A stretch of 64,000 nucleotides of DNA from Amycolatopsis rifamycinica (GTDB lineage Bacteria > Actinomycetota > Actinomycetes > Mycobacteriales > Pseudonocardiaceae): NCBI RefSeq assembly GCF_000695625.1, contig NZ_JMQI01000082.1:51676-115675 (forward strand), written 5' to 3'. Within the stretch, counting starts at the first letter, position 1. The number at the start of each line of letters is the position of its first letter. The notes under the pieces were generated by a model, which saw nothing but the letters and a program-made list of their open reading frames with translations, did not search any database and had not been told where the DNA came from. Positions 43,218 to 50,761 of this stretch are shown here, in pieces. The position numbers were made by a program, and so were the translations under genes.

Positions 43218-43244
43218 TTGTCCACAACACCCCGGTTGTCCACA
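43218..43244 (+). promoter_or_regulatory. Pair of DnaA boxes upstream of ssd
   Basis: TTGTCCACA occurs at 43218-43226 and again at 43236-43244, same orientation, 18 bases apart, both exact matches to the actinobacterial DnaA box. They lie about 95 bases before the ssd start. The rest of 42986-43338 shows no gene. Confidence 0.65.
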
Positions 43245-43338
43245 GCCGGCCGTCCGACCCGTTGTGCCGCCCCGCCCCCACCCGCGACGGTGGAAACCGG
43301 GCCACCCACGGCCCGCACCGACGACGGGGGAGGAACGC

Positions 43339-44403
43339 ATGACGGGGCAACGACCGCTGGTGATCGCCGCGGACGAAACGGTGCTCGACGAGATACTGCG
43401 CGTGGCCGCGGTCGCGGGCTGCGAAGTAGACCGGGCACCGGACTTGACAGCGGCGAGGGGAAACTGGGCCCGCGCGCCGCTGGTGGTCCTCGACGAAGAA
43501 GCCGTGCGGCAACCACCGGTCCTGCCCCGGCGCCGCGGGATCCTCCTGATCTGCAAGGGCAGTCCGGCGCCGGGCACGTGGGAGCACGCGTTCCGCGCCG
43601 GCGTCGAGCGGGTGATCTCGTTGCCCGACGAGGAGACCGAGCTGGCCGCCACGTTCGCCGACATCGTCGAGACACCGGCGGAACAACCCGGCCTGGTCCT
43701 CGGCGTGGTTGGCGGCCGAGGCGGCGCGGGCGCGTCCGTGTTCGCGGCCACCCTGGGACTGGCGGCCGCCGGCGATCCGGGCGGCGCGCTGTTGCTGGAC
43801 TGCGACCCGCTCGGCGGCGGCCTGGATGTGTTGCTGGGTGTGGAAAAGCTGCCCGGAGCGCGCTGGCCGGACGTACGGCTGAGCGGCCGGGCATCGCTGG
43901 CATCGCTGGCCGCGGACCTCCCGAAGCGAAGACACCGAGGCGGCAGCCTCCCGGTGCTCGCGTCCGGCCCGGAAGGGAAAGGCCCCCAGGTCGAGTCACT
44001 GTCGGCGATCCTGTCCGCCGGCCATCGCTCGGGTACCACGGTGGTGTGCGACCTCCCGCGCACCCTCGACGAGGCAGCCAAGGAGGTCCTGCTGAGGGCC
44101 GACTTGGTGCTGCTGTTGGTGCCACTGGAGTTCCGGGCTTGCCTGGCGGCGAAGAAGGTCCTGAACGGGCTCTCGGAAGTGACGGCCCGCATCGGCCTGG
44201 TGACGTGTGGAAGCGCCAAGGACGACGCCACCCGGATGGCCGCACGGATGGGCCCACCCCTCCTGGCCACGATGCCCCCACAGCGCGGCCTCCAGCGAGC
44301 GCTCAAGAGCGACGAGTTCCCCGCCAACCACAGGGGCCCGTTGGCCGACGCGGCAAGAGCCATCTTGGCCACAGCCCGCCGCGAGGCCCAGGCGGCCGCC
44401 TGA
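43339..44403 (+). CDS. ssd: Septum-site-determining-like / TadZ-CpaE-like ATPase
   Basis: 354 aa. An N-terminal receiver-like domain (residues 1-110) is joined to a MinD/ParA-type domain. The P-loop GGRGGAGAS (125-133) is degenerate: the Lys that should precede Ser/Thr is Ala, as in mycobacterial Ssd (Rv3660c). Ssd alters septum formation when overproduced, and in Tad systems the related TadZ positions the pilus machinery. It heads the Tad gene set with ATG after GGGGAGGA. Control by 6C RNA or DnaA from the upstream region is conceivable. Confidence 0.88.
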   Translation: MTGQRPLVIAADETVLDEILRVAAVAGCEVDRAPDLTAARGNWARAPLVVLDEEAVRQPPVLPRRRGILLICKGSPAPGTWEHAFRAGVERVISLPDEETELAATFADIVETPAEQPGLVLGVVGGRGGAGASVFAATLGLAAAGDPGGALLLDCDPLGGGLDVLLGVEKLPGARWPDVRLSGRASLASLAADLPKRRHRGGSLPVLASGPEGKGPQVESLSAILSAGHRSGTTVVCDLPRTLDEAAKEVLLRADLVLLLVPLEFRACLAAKKVLNGLSEVTARIGLVTCGSAKDDATRMAARMGPPLLATMPPQRGLQRALKSDEFPANHRGPLADAARAILATARREAQAAA

Positions 44404-44579
44404 TGACCACCGCGCCCGCCGGCCTTCGCCCCACTCGCGCCCCGACCAGAGTGGCGGAGCTGTTGCTCCCGACGGTGCTGAGCCTCCTGGCCCGCGCCAA
44501 CCCCATGCCGCGGCCTCCCGCGGCGAGCCACCAGTCCACTGACCGCCCCAAGCTCCCAGCAGAGCAGGTGAACGCATGA
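44403..44579 (+). CDS. Small open frame between ssd and tadA, doubtful
   Basis: 58 codons starting ATGACCACC and overlapping the ssd stop (TGATGA); the end overlaps the next ATG in the same way. The protein is Pro/Ala-rich with one hydrophobic patch (ELLLPTVLSLLAR) and has no known relatives that I recognise. The start resembles the starts at 44576 and of tadA, so it may be a decayed duplicate of the tadA 5' end. Confidence 0.3.
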   Translation: MTTAPAGLRPTRAPTRVAELLLPTVLSLLARANPMPRPPAASHQSTDRPKLPAEQVNA

Positions 44580-45310
44580 CAACCGCCTCGGCCCACTCGA
44601 TCACGCCACCCCGTCCCCACCCTCCGCTCGCCCCCCGAGCCACAACCCAGCGCGGCGCCCGTCCGTCGGTCCCCGACCGGCTTGCTTCACAGCGTCCGGC
44701 GCCGCGCTCGCGTCTGTCGCGGGGCACCCGAGTCACGGCCCTGCGCGGCGCCCGTTCGTCGGTGCCCGGGTCGCTTGCGTCGCGGCGTCCGGCACCGCGC
44801 TCGCGTCTGTCGCCCGGCACCCGGGTCACGGCTCTGCGCGGTGGCTGTTCGTCGGTGTCCGGCTTGCTTGCGTCGCGGCGTCCGGCACCGTGCTCGCGTC
44901 TGTCGCCCGGCACCCGGGTCACGGCTCTGCGCGGTGGCTGTTCGTCGGTGCCCGGGTCGCTTGTGCCGCGGCGTCCGGCGCCGCGCTCGCCTCTGTCGCG
45001 GGGAACCCGCGTCACGGCCCAGCGCAGCGGCCGTTCGTCGGTCCCCGGGTCGCTTTTGTCACAGCCTCCGGCACCGCGCTCCCGTCTGGCACCCGGCACC
45101 CGAGCCGCGGCCCTGCACGGCGGCCGTTCGTCGGTGCCCGGGTCGCTTGCGTCGCGGCGTCCGGCGCCGCGCTCGCGTCTGTCGCGGGGCACCCGGGTCA
45201 CGGCCCTGCGCGGCGGTTCGCCCTTCCGCGCCACCGCCCGGCCCTCGCACCACCGCATGCCGAGCCACCACCAGCCACCCCGGCACCCAAGCACCGAGCA
45301 AAGCGGGTGA
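44576..45310 (+). CDS. Open frame made of 31-residue repeats, doubtful protein
   Basis: 244 codons beginning ATGACAACC. Residues 27-212 are six copies of a 31-residue Arg/Pro/Ser-rich unit (consensus GGRSSVPGSLASRRPAPRSR, then LSPGTRVTALR). The repeat length is a multiple of three and GC-rich, so other frames are open as well and coding is not proven. If made, the protein would be highly basic and disordered. It ends five bases before the tadA ATG. Confidence 0.3.
   Translation: MTTASAHSITPPRPHPPLAPRATTQRGARPSVPDRLASQRPAPRSRLSRGTRVTALRGARSSVPGSLASRRPAPRSRLSPGTRVTALRGGCSSVSGLLASRRPAPCSRLSPGTRVTALRGGCSSVPGSLVPRRPAPRSPLSRGTRVTAQRSGRSSVPGSLLSQPPAPRSRLAPGTRAAALHGGRSSVPGSLASRRPAPRSRLSRGTRVTALRGGSPFRATARPSHHRMPSHHQPPRHPSTEQSG
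44654..45211. repeat. 93-bp minisatellite, six tandem copies
   Basis: Six head-to-tail 93-bp units with a partial seventh, differing from each other at scattered positions. They fill most of the 0.9-kb gap between ssd and tadA, a gap usually absent or short in this gene order. Confidence 0.88.
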
Positions 45311-45314
45311 ACCC

Positions 45315-46466
45315 ATGACCACCGACTTCGTCGACCGCGTCCGCAACCGCCTGGCCGGCGACCGCCGCCAGGCCGACCCGGTCGCCGTCGCGACCGCCGT
45401 CCGCGCCGAGGCAGGCGGCGCCCTCGGACACGACGCCGTGCTCGACGCCGCCCGCCAAGCCCGCGACGAGTTCGTCGGCGCCGGCCCGCTGGCCCCGCTC
45501 CTCGACGACCCGGCCACCACCGACGTGCTCGTCACCGGCCCAGACGAAGTCTGGACGGACGGCCCACAAGGCCTCGCCCGCACCGGCATCCGTTTCCAGG
45601 ACGAAGAATCCGTCCGCCGCTTGGCCCAGCGCCTCGCCCTCGCGGCCGGACGCCGCCTCGACGACGCGCAGCCTTACGTCGACGGCTGGCTACCCGGCGC
45701 CGGCCCCCACGGCCGCATCCGCGTGCACGCCGTCCTCCCGCCGATCGCGGCCGGCGGCACCTGCCTGTCCCTCCGCGTCCTGCGCCCGGCAACGCACGAC
45801 CTCACCACGCTCGGCGAACTCGGCGCGTTCGACGAGGCCGGCGCCAACCTCCTCCGCACCGTCGTCTCGAGGCGGATGGCGTTCCTCGTCACCGGCGGCA
45901 CGGGCGCCGGCAAGACCACGCTCCTGGCCGCGCTGCTCGGCGCCGTCGACCCGGGCGAACGGATCGTCTGCGTCGAGGACGCCGGCGAACTGCGGCCCGC
46001 CCACCCGCAGTTCGTCAGCCTCATCGCCCGGACATCCAATGTGGAGGGTGCCGGCGCGGTCGGCCTGCCCGAGCTCGTGCGCCAGGCGCTGCGCATGCGT
46101 CCCGACCGGCTGGTGGTCGGCGAGGTCCGCGGCGCCGAGGTCGGCGCGTTGCTCACCGCGCTCAACACCGGCCACGACGGCGGCGCCTGCACGGTCCACG
46201 CCAACTCCCCGGCCGAGGTACCCGCCCGCATCGAGGCGCTGGCCGCGCTCGGCGGCCTCGGTCGCGATGCCGTGCACAGCCAGCTCGTCGCCGCCATCCG
46301 CGTGGTGCTGCACATGCGGCGCGAACCGGGCGGCCGGCGGCGCCTCGCCGAGGTCGGCGTGCTCCGCGCCGAACACGGCCGGGCGCGGGTCGTACCGGTC
46401 TGGCGCGCGGGCCGATGGACGGTCGACCGGCACCTGTTCTCGACGTCGGGGGCGATCGCGTGCTGA
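45315..46466 (+). CDS. tadA: Tad secretion ATPase TadA/CpaF
   Basis: 383-aa hexameric type II/IV secretion ATPase that powers Flp pilus or pseudopilus assembly at the membrane. Walker A GGTGAGKTT with Lys200, an Asp box (CVEDAGELRPAHPQ), Walker B-like RLVVGEVRGAE and the His box (TGHDGGACTVHANS). Full length for the actinobacterial short form (Rv3659c type). ATG at 45315 follows GCGGGTGA. It is followed by tadB, tadC and the pilin genes. Confidence 0.93.
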   Translation: MTTDFVDRVRNRLAGDRRQADPVAVATAVRAEAGGALGHDAVLDAARQARDEFVGAGPLAPLLDDPATTDVLVTGPDEVWTDGPQGLARTGIRFQDEESVRRLAQRLALAAGRRLDDAQPYVDGWLPGAGPHGRIRVHAVLPPIAAGGTCLSLRVLRPATHDLTTLGELGAFDEAGANLLRTVVSRRMAFLVTGGTGAGKTTLLAALLGAVDPGERIVCVEDAGELRPAHPQFVSLIARTSNVEGAGAVGLPELVRQALRMRPDRLVVGEVRGAEVGALLTALNTGHDGGACTVHANSPAEVPARIEALAALGGLGRDAVHSQLVAAIRVVLHMRREPGGRRRLAEVGVLRAEHGRARVVPVWRAGRWTVDRHLFSTSGAIAC

Positions 46467-46530
46467 GCCTTCTGCTGGTGCGGATTTCCTTGCTGTCGAG
46501 CGCTTTCCCACGCAACCGAAGGAGGCGAAG

Positions 46531-47289
46531 ATGATCGGCGCGTGGTTCCCGCTGTGCGTGGGAGCGGCTCTGGCGTGCTGGCCGGCGCCTCCGAACCGGC
46601 TGCAGGTCATGATCGAGTCACCGGCCACCGTCCGGATTCCCGAGTTGTGGCGCGTCGTCCGCTGGCTGCTCCCGGCCGCCGTCGCCGGATTGGTGGCGGG
46701 AGCGGGCGGCGCGATCGCCGCCGGCGTGCTGACACTGGCGTGGAGCCAGGAGTGGCGAGCCCACCGCCGAGCCACCGCCGACCTGACGATGGCCGCGCAC
46801 ACCGCGACAGCGTTGCGGACGATGGTGGCCGAGCTCCGATCCGGTGCGCACCCGGTCACGGCGGCGGAAGCCGCCGCGGACGTGGTCCCGGCGGTGGCGG
46901 GCGACCTCCACGCCCTGGCAACGGCGGCGCGGCTCGACACCGAGTTGCGCGCACCGGCCCTGCCGCAGCTGGCCGCGGCCTGGACACTGGGCAAACGCCA
47001 CGGCCTCCCGATGGCCGAGGTCCTCGACGCGGCCCGCCGCGACGCCGAAGCGGGCTTGGCCTCAGCCCGCCGGATGCGCGCCAAGCTGGCCGGCCCACGG
47101 GCGAGCGCGGCGGTACTCACCGGGCTCCCGGTGCTGTGCGTGCTGCTCGGGCACGCCATGGGCGCGGCCCCGTTGCCGGTGTTGATCGGCAGCACGCCGG
47201 GCCAGCTGCTGCTGGTAGCCGGCTGCCTCCTGCTCTGGGCGGGCACGGCGTGGTGCCGTGCCCTGACCGGACGGGTGCGGATCCGGTGA
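46531..47289 (+). CDS. tadB: Tad inner-membrane platform protein TadB
   Basis: 252 aa with N- and C-terminal membrane helices around a cytoplasmic type II secretion F domain (MVAELRSGAHPVTAAEAAADV...KRHGLPMAEVLDAARRD). It pairs with TadC as platform for TadA. ATG chosen by AAGGAGG. The 64-base gap from tadA holds no feature. It overlaps tadC by four bases (GTGA). Confidence 0.87.
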   Translation: MIGAWFPLCVGAALACWPAPPNRLQVMIESPATVRIPELWRVVRWLLPAAVAGLVAGAGGAIAAGVLTLAWSQEWRAHRRATADLTMAAHTATALRTMVAELRSGAHPVTAAEAAADVVPAVAGDLHALATAARLDTELRAPALPQLAAAWTLGKRHGLPMAEVLDAARRDAEAGLASARRMRAKLAGPRASAAVLTGLPVLCVLLGHAMGAAPLPVLIGSTPGQLLLVAGCLLLWAGTAWCRALTGRVRIR

Positions 47290-48002
47290 CCGCGATCGCG
47301 TTCCTGTTCTTCGCCGGGGCGTTGCTGAGCTGGCCGGACGACGCCATCGCGCGGCGCTTCGCCCAACTGAACGAAGGCCCGAAGCCCGTTCGCCAAACAC
47401 ACCGCGCGCTATCGCCCCTCGCGGCGGTGGTGGGCGGCGTATCGACGGCGGTGCTGATCGGCGGGGTCGCCGGAGTGGTGGCGGGCACGGCGGTGACCAC
47501 CACCGGGTGGTGGGCGATCCGCCGCACTCGCCGTCCGCGACCACCGGCCATGGACCTCGCGGCCAAACTCCGGCTGGCAGGAACGCTGGATCTCCTCGCC
47601 GCTTGTCTGCGCGCCGGGCTGCCGGTGCCCTCGGCGCTGGAGGCCGTGGCGGGCACGGCGCCCGAGGCAGCGAGCGCGGCGCTGAACGCGACGGCCGGGC
47701 TGCTCGCCCTCGGTTCCCGCCCGGACGAAGCCTGGGCGCCGGTGCGGTCCGTCCCCGGCCTCGGCGAGCTGGCGGCCGCGGCGATCCGGACATCCCGTTC
47801 GGGAGCGGCCTTCGCCACGGCGGCCGGCGACCTGGCCGGACGGTTCCGCGACGAGCTGGCCACCGAAGCCGAGGAACGCGCCGAGCGCGCCGGAGTGGCG
47901 CTCGCCTTGCCGGTCGGTCTGTGTTTCCTCCCGGCCTTCTTCTGCCTGGGCGTGCTGCCGGTCGTCCTCGGTCTCGTAGGACGACTCGGCCCGCTCTTCT
48001 GA
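47286..48002 (+). CDS. tadC: Tad inner-membrane platform protein TadC
   Basis: 238 aa. Membrane helices flank a T2SSF domain (LDLLAACLRAGLPVPSALEAVA...IRTSRSGAAFATAAGDLAGRFRDE), ending in two hydrophobic segments. Second platform component; smaller than the proteobacterial form, as is normal for the actinobacterial Rv3657c type. It is coupled to tadB. Confidence 0.87.
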   Translation: MTAIAFLFFAGALLSWPDDAIARRFAQLNEGPKPVRQTHRALSPLAAVVGGVSTAVLIGGVAGVVAGTAVTTTGWWAIRRTRRPRPPAMDLAAKLRLAGTLDLLAACLRAGLPVPSALEAVAGTAPEAASAALNATAGLLALGSRPDEAWAPVRSVPGLGELAAAAIRTSRSGAAFATAAGDLAGRFRDELATEAEERAERAGVALALPVGLCFLPAFFCLGVLPVVLGLVGRLGPLF

Positions 48003-48028
48003 CACGAATCCTCAAGAAGGGAACCCTC

Positions 48029-48205
48029 ATGCGCGCGTTCCGCCGCAGACCCCGCTCGGACGACGGTTCCACGACGGTCGAGTACGCCATCGTCACGGTC
48101 GCCGTCGCGGCCTTCGCCGCCGTCCTCTACGCGTTGCTCACCGGAGATTCGGTGGTCTCGTGGCTGACGAACCTGGTCATGAAGGCCTTGTCGGTGCCGT
48201 CATGA
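48029..48205 (+). CDS. Flp pilin-like small protein (DUF4244)
   Basis: 58 aa: basic leader MRAFRRRPRSDDGSTTVEYA, then a hydrophobic helix. The G-S-T-T-V-E-Y-A arrangement with Glu five residues after Gly is like a class III pilin cleavage site, so it is probably the major pilin or pseudopilin. ATG with AGAAGGGAA upstream; the stop overlaps the next ATG (ATGA). Confidence 0.85.
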   Translation: MRAFRRRPRSDDGSTTVEYAIVTVAVAAFAAVLYALLTGDSVVSWLTNLVMKALSVPS

Positions 48206-48561
48206 GACAGAAGGACGAAGGCTCGGTGACGGTCGAAGCAGCGCTCGGCCTGGCCGGCCTGATGGTGGTGATGGTCCTGCTGCTCGCGGGCCTCGCGTTG
48301 CTGACGAGCCAGCTGCGCTGCACGGACGCAGCCCGCGAAGCAGCGCGGCTGCTGGCAAGGGGTCAGCCCCACGAAGCAGCGGCGGCGGTCTACCAGATAG
48401 CCCCACCGGAAGCGAACCTGACGGTCGAGCGAACCGGCGAAGAGATCACGGTCAAGGTGACGGCCCACCCGGCGACCGGCCTTTTCCCGGCAATCCACCT
48501 GGCCGCAACGGCCTACGCGGTGGCGGAGCCAGACACGGAGACAACAGATGCCCCCGGCTGA
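48202..48561 (+). CDS. TadE-like pseudopilin
   Basis: 119 aa. GSVTVEAALGLAGLMVVMVLL is the TadE prepilin-type leader and helix with Glu at +5, followed by a soluble domain containing AAREAARLLARG. Minor pilin of the Tad system, equivalent to Rv3655c. It overlaps its neighbours on both sides, showing tight co-translation. Confidence 0.85.
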   Translation: MRQKDEGSVTVEAALGLAGLMVVMVLLLAGLALLTSQLRCTDAAREAARLLARGQPHEAAAAVYQIAPPEANLTVERTGEEITVKVTAHPATGLFPAIHLAATAYAVAEPDTETTDAPG

Positions 48562-48985
48562 GCAGCGACCCCCGGACAGCGGAGCGGCCACCATCTGGAC
48601 GGCAATGGCGGTGACGGCCTTGACGGGCGTGGCAACGCTGGCGCTGTACCTGGCAGCAACGGTGACAGCCCGCCACCAGGCGGAGTCGGCGGCAGACCTG
48701 GGCGCCCTGGCCGCGGCTTCCCACGCGAGCGAAGGCCCGGCCCGGGCATGCGAACACGCCAGATGGGTAGCCGACCGGATGGGAGTGACGCTCAGAACGT
48801 GCCGATGGCAAGAGCTCGACGCACTGATCGAGGTCGAGGCCCGCAGCCCGGCCATCGCAGGCCTGCCAAAGCCCTCAGCCCACGCCCGCGCCGGACCAGC
48901 CACCGAGCCGACAAGCCCGGCGAAGGAGCCGCCAACGAACAACCTCGGCGGCACGCCCACCCACCCCCTCCGCCCCGACGGGTAA
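48548..48985 (+). CDS. TadE/TadG-like helical protein (Rv3654c type)
   Basis: 145 aa. GAATIWTAMAVTALTGVATL gives a pseudopilin-like membrane segment, followed by QAESAADLGALAAASHA, the conserved helix of this group. The C-terminal 40 residues are Pro/Thr-rich and poorly conserved. The ATG at 48548 overlaps the TadE gene by 14 bases. Last gene of the tad set. Confidence 0.78.
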   Translation: MPPAEQRPPDSGAATIWTAMAVTALTGVATLALYLAATVTARHQAESAADLGALAAASHASEGPARACEHARWVADRMGVTLRTCRWQELDALIEVEARSPAIAGLPKPSAHARAGPATEPTSPAKEPPTNNLGGTPTHPLRPDG

Positions 48986-50058
48986 GCGGCCACGCCGGCC
49001 CTTGCGGCGACCTGGTGGCGTGCTGGCCCTGTTCGCCTCGCGCAGACCCAAGGGCACGCCACCGCGACCACCCACGGCGGCGGCACCGACGGGTGGCGTT
49101 GGCCGCAGACCGCGCCTGGCGGCGCTGGGTCCGCCCCGGCCAGGCCGGCGGCCCGGGCAGTGTCCGAGTCGATCCCGGCCGCGCCGGCCTGGGTTGGCTA
49201 AGCCAGGTGCCGCCGCGCCGGCCTGCGCCGTGCCGCGCCGAACTTGGCCGCGCCGAATCCGGCGTGCCGAGCCGAATTGGGCCAAGTCGGGCCGCGGCGA
49301 ACCTGGCCGGGCCGGGCCGAGCCAAGCCGGGCCGCGGCGAACCCCGGCCGCGCGGGGCCGTGCCAGGCCGTGCGGCGCCAGGCCGTGCTGCGCCGGACCG
49401 AGCCGGAGCGGGCCAAGTCGGGCCGCGGCGAGCCCGGCCGCGCCCTGCCAAGCCGCGCCGCGCCAAGTTGGGCAAAGCCGGGCGGGGCCGGTCAGGTCAA
49501 GCCGGGCCGCGCCGTCTCCCGGCGGCCCCTTGGCGGACAGACCGCCCTCCGCATCCCGCGGCACTGTCGCGCATCTGCGACAGCCCACCCACCCAACCGC
49601 CCCCGCTCGCCGACAGCACGCCCCAGGCCGCCCTCCGGCCCGGCCGCCGGGCGGACGCCGACCGGTCGGTATGCGGCGGTGACCGGCAGATCCGTCGGGC
49701 CGGGCGATGAGCGGCTGATTGTCACGGGCAGCGGTCGTTGGTGCACGGCGAGCGGTCGAATCGGCTGCTCACCTGGGCCGAACCGGTGCGCCGGTGTCGC
49801 CGATCGACGGTCCGGAAGCCCGCGGATCCTGGGGTTTCCGCGACGAACGGTCCGTGTGCGGTCGCCGTTCGCCGTCCGTCGGGGCCCTGGGGCTTCGGTC
49901 GGGCCGTACGCATCACTGGGCGTTCATCGCCTCGTAACCACCGGTTGTCGCGTGGGGGTTCCGGGCAATGTGCAACTTGCCGTTAAGTGAGATGTGCGAC
50001 ACCACGACCGGGTTTAGCGGGTCGCTGAGAACCGGAACTTGAAGGCAGGAAAACACTG
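48986..50058. other. 1.07-kb gene-free region with pentamer array
   Basis: Several long open frames exist on both strands, but they are products of the repetitive GC-rich composition and none has protein-like content. The middle (49214-49515) is a degenerate pentamer array. A 7-bp hairpin with CTGTCGC/GCGACAG (49564-49583) may terminate the tad operon. 49600-50058 shows nothing I can name except the leader of the Prim-Pol gene. Confidence 0.6.
49214..49515. repeat. Degenerate pentanucleotide array, (NNGCC)n
   Basis: About 60 consecutive five-base units of type GCGCC, GGGCC, AAGCC, GTGCC or GAGCC with few frame slips. Because five is not a multiple of three, stops are avoided in all frames, which explains the overlapping long open frames here. 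Confidence 0.8.
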
Positions 50059-50676
50059 ATGTTGGACGCGAATTGGCCGGACAGCTGGCGCGGTGCCTTC
50101 CGCATCGAACTGCGGGCGGAGGCGATCGGTCTCGCCTGGCGCGGCTGGCCGGTGCTCCCGGGCATCGACCCCGCCCCGCTCACCGAGGGCGACGACCTGA
50201 CCTGGCGCCGTCCGGTTCCGGCCATCGACGCCTGGCGTGAGCAGACCGGCACCCACGCCCACGAGGTCGCCACCTGGTTCTCCGACCGCACCCACAGCCT
50301 GCTCGTCGCCACCGGCACCGTGCTCGACGCCGTCGAGGTCGACGACGAAATCGGCAAGCGCGCCTGCCGCCTCCTCCGCGCCATCGGGCACCCCGCGCCC
50401 ATCATCGTGCTGCCGAACGGCCGCTGGCTCTTCCTCACCACCGTCGCCGACCACGTTCCGGCCGAGCTGGCGACCCGCGCTTCCGTCCAGTGGCACGGCA
50501 AGGACAGCTACATCCCGCTGCCGCCGTCGCCGTTCCAGCACGGTGTCGTGCACTGGCGCGTCAAGCCCGAGGTTTGCGGCTGGCAGCTGCCGGACGCCGC
50601 CGAGGTGCACGACGTTCTCGTGCGGGCCCTGGCCGGCGAGCGCTCGCCGCAGCTGGTCCAGTCCAGCGCCGCCTGA
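50059..50676 (+). CDS. Prim-Pol-type protein (primase/polymerase N-terminal domain)
   Basis: 205 aa similar to the bifunctional DNA primase/polymerase N-terminal domain found in actinobacteria: AEAIGLAWRGWPVLPG at the start, ATGTVLDAVEVDDEIGKRA with the putative metal-binding acidic residues, GRWLFLTTV, and WHGKDSYIPLPPSPFQHGVVHWR. No helicase domain is attached. The catalytic acidic pair is less clear than in active archaeo-eukaryotic primases, so activity is uncertain. ATG after GGCAGGA. Confidence 0.7.
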   Translation: MLDANWPDSWRGAFRIELRAEAIGLAWRGWPVLPGIDPAPLTEGDDLTWRRPVPAIDAWREQTGTHAHEVATWFSDRTHSLLVATGTVLDAVEVDDEIGKRACRLLRAIGHPAPIIVLPNGRWLFLTTVADHVPAELATRASVQWHGKDSYIPLPPSPFQHGVVHWRVKPEVCGWQLPDAAEVHDVLVRALAGERSPQLVQSSAA

Positions 50677-50761
50677 ACCCACCCGAACCACCGCCCGCGG
50701 CCGGTCCCAGCCCGGCCGAGGCGGAGCAGGACACAACTCCATGAACCACCATGTGGCCGTT

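Noticed and set aside
44682..45314. N-terminal extension of tadA through the minisatellite
   Set aside because: The frame is open only because the repeat unit is a multiple of three. TadA family proteins start at the MTTDFVDRVR segment with a usable ribosome site.
49002..49710. Several overlapping long open frames on both strands
   Set aside because: They are made by the pentamer array and its GC-rich flanks. The products are Arg/Pro/Ala-rich with no domain or codon-position signal.
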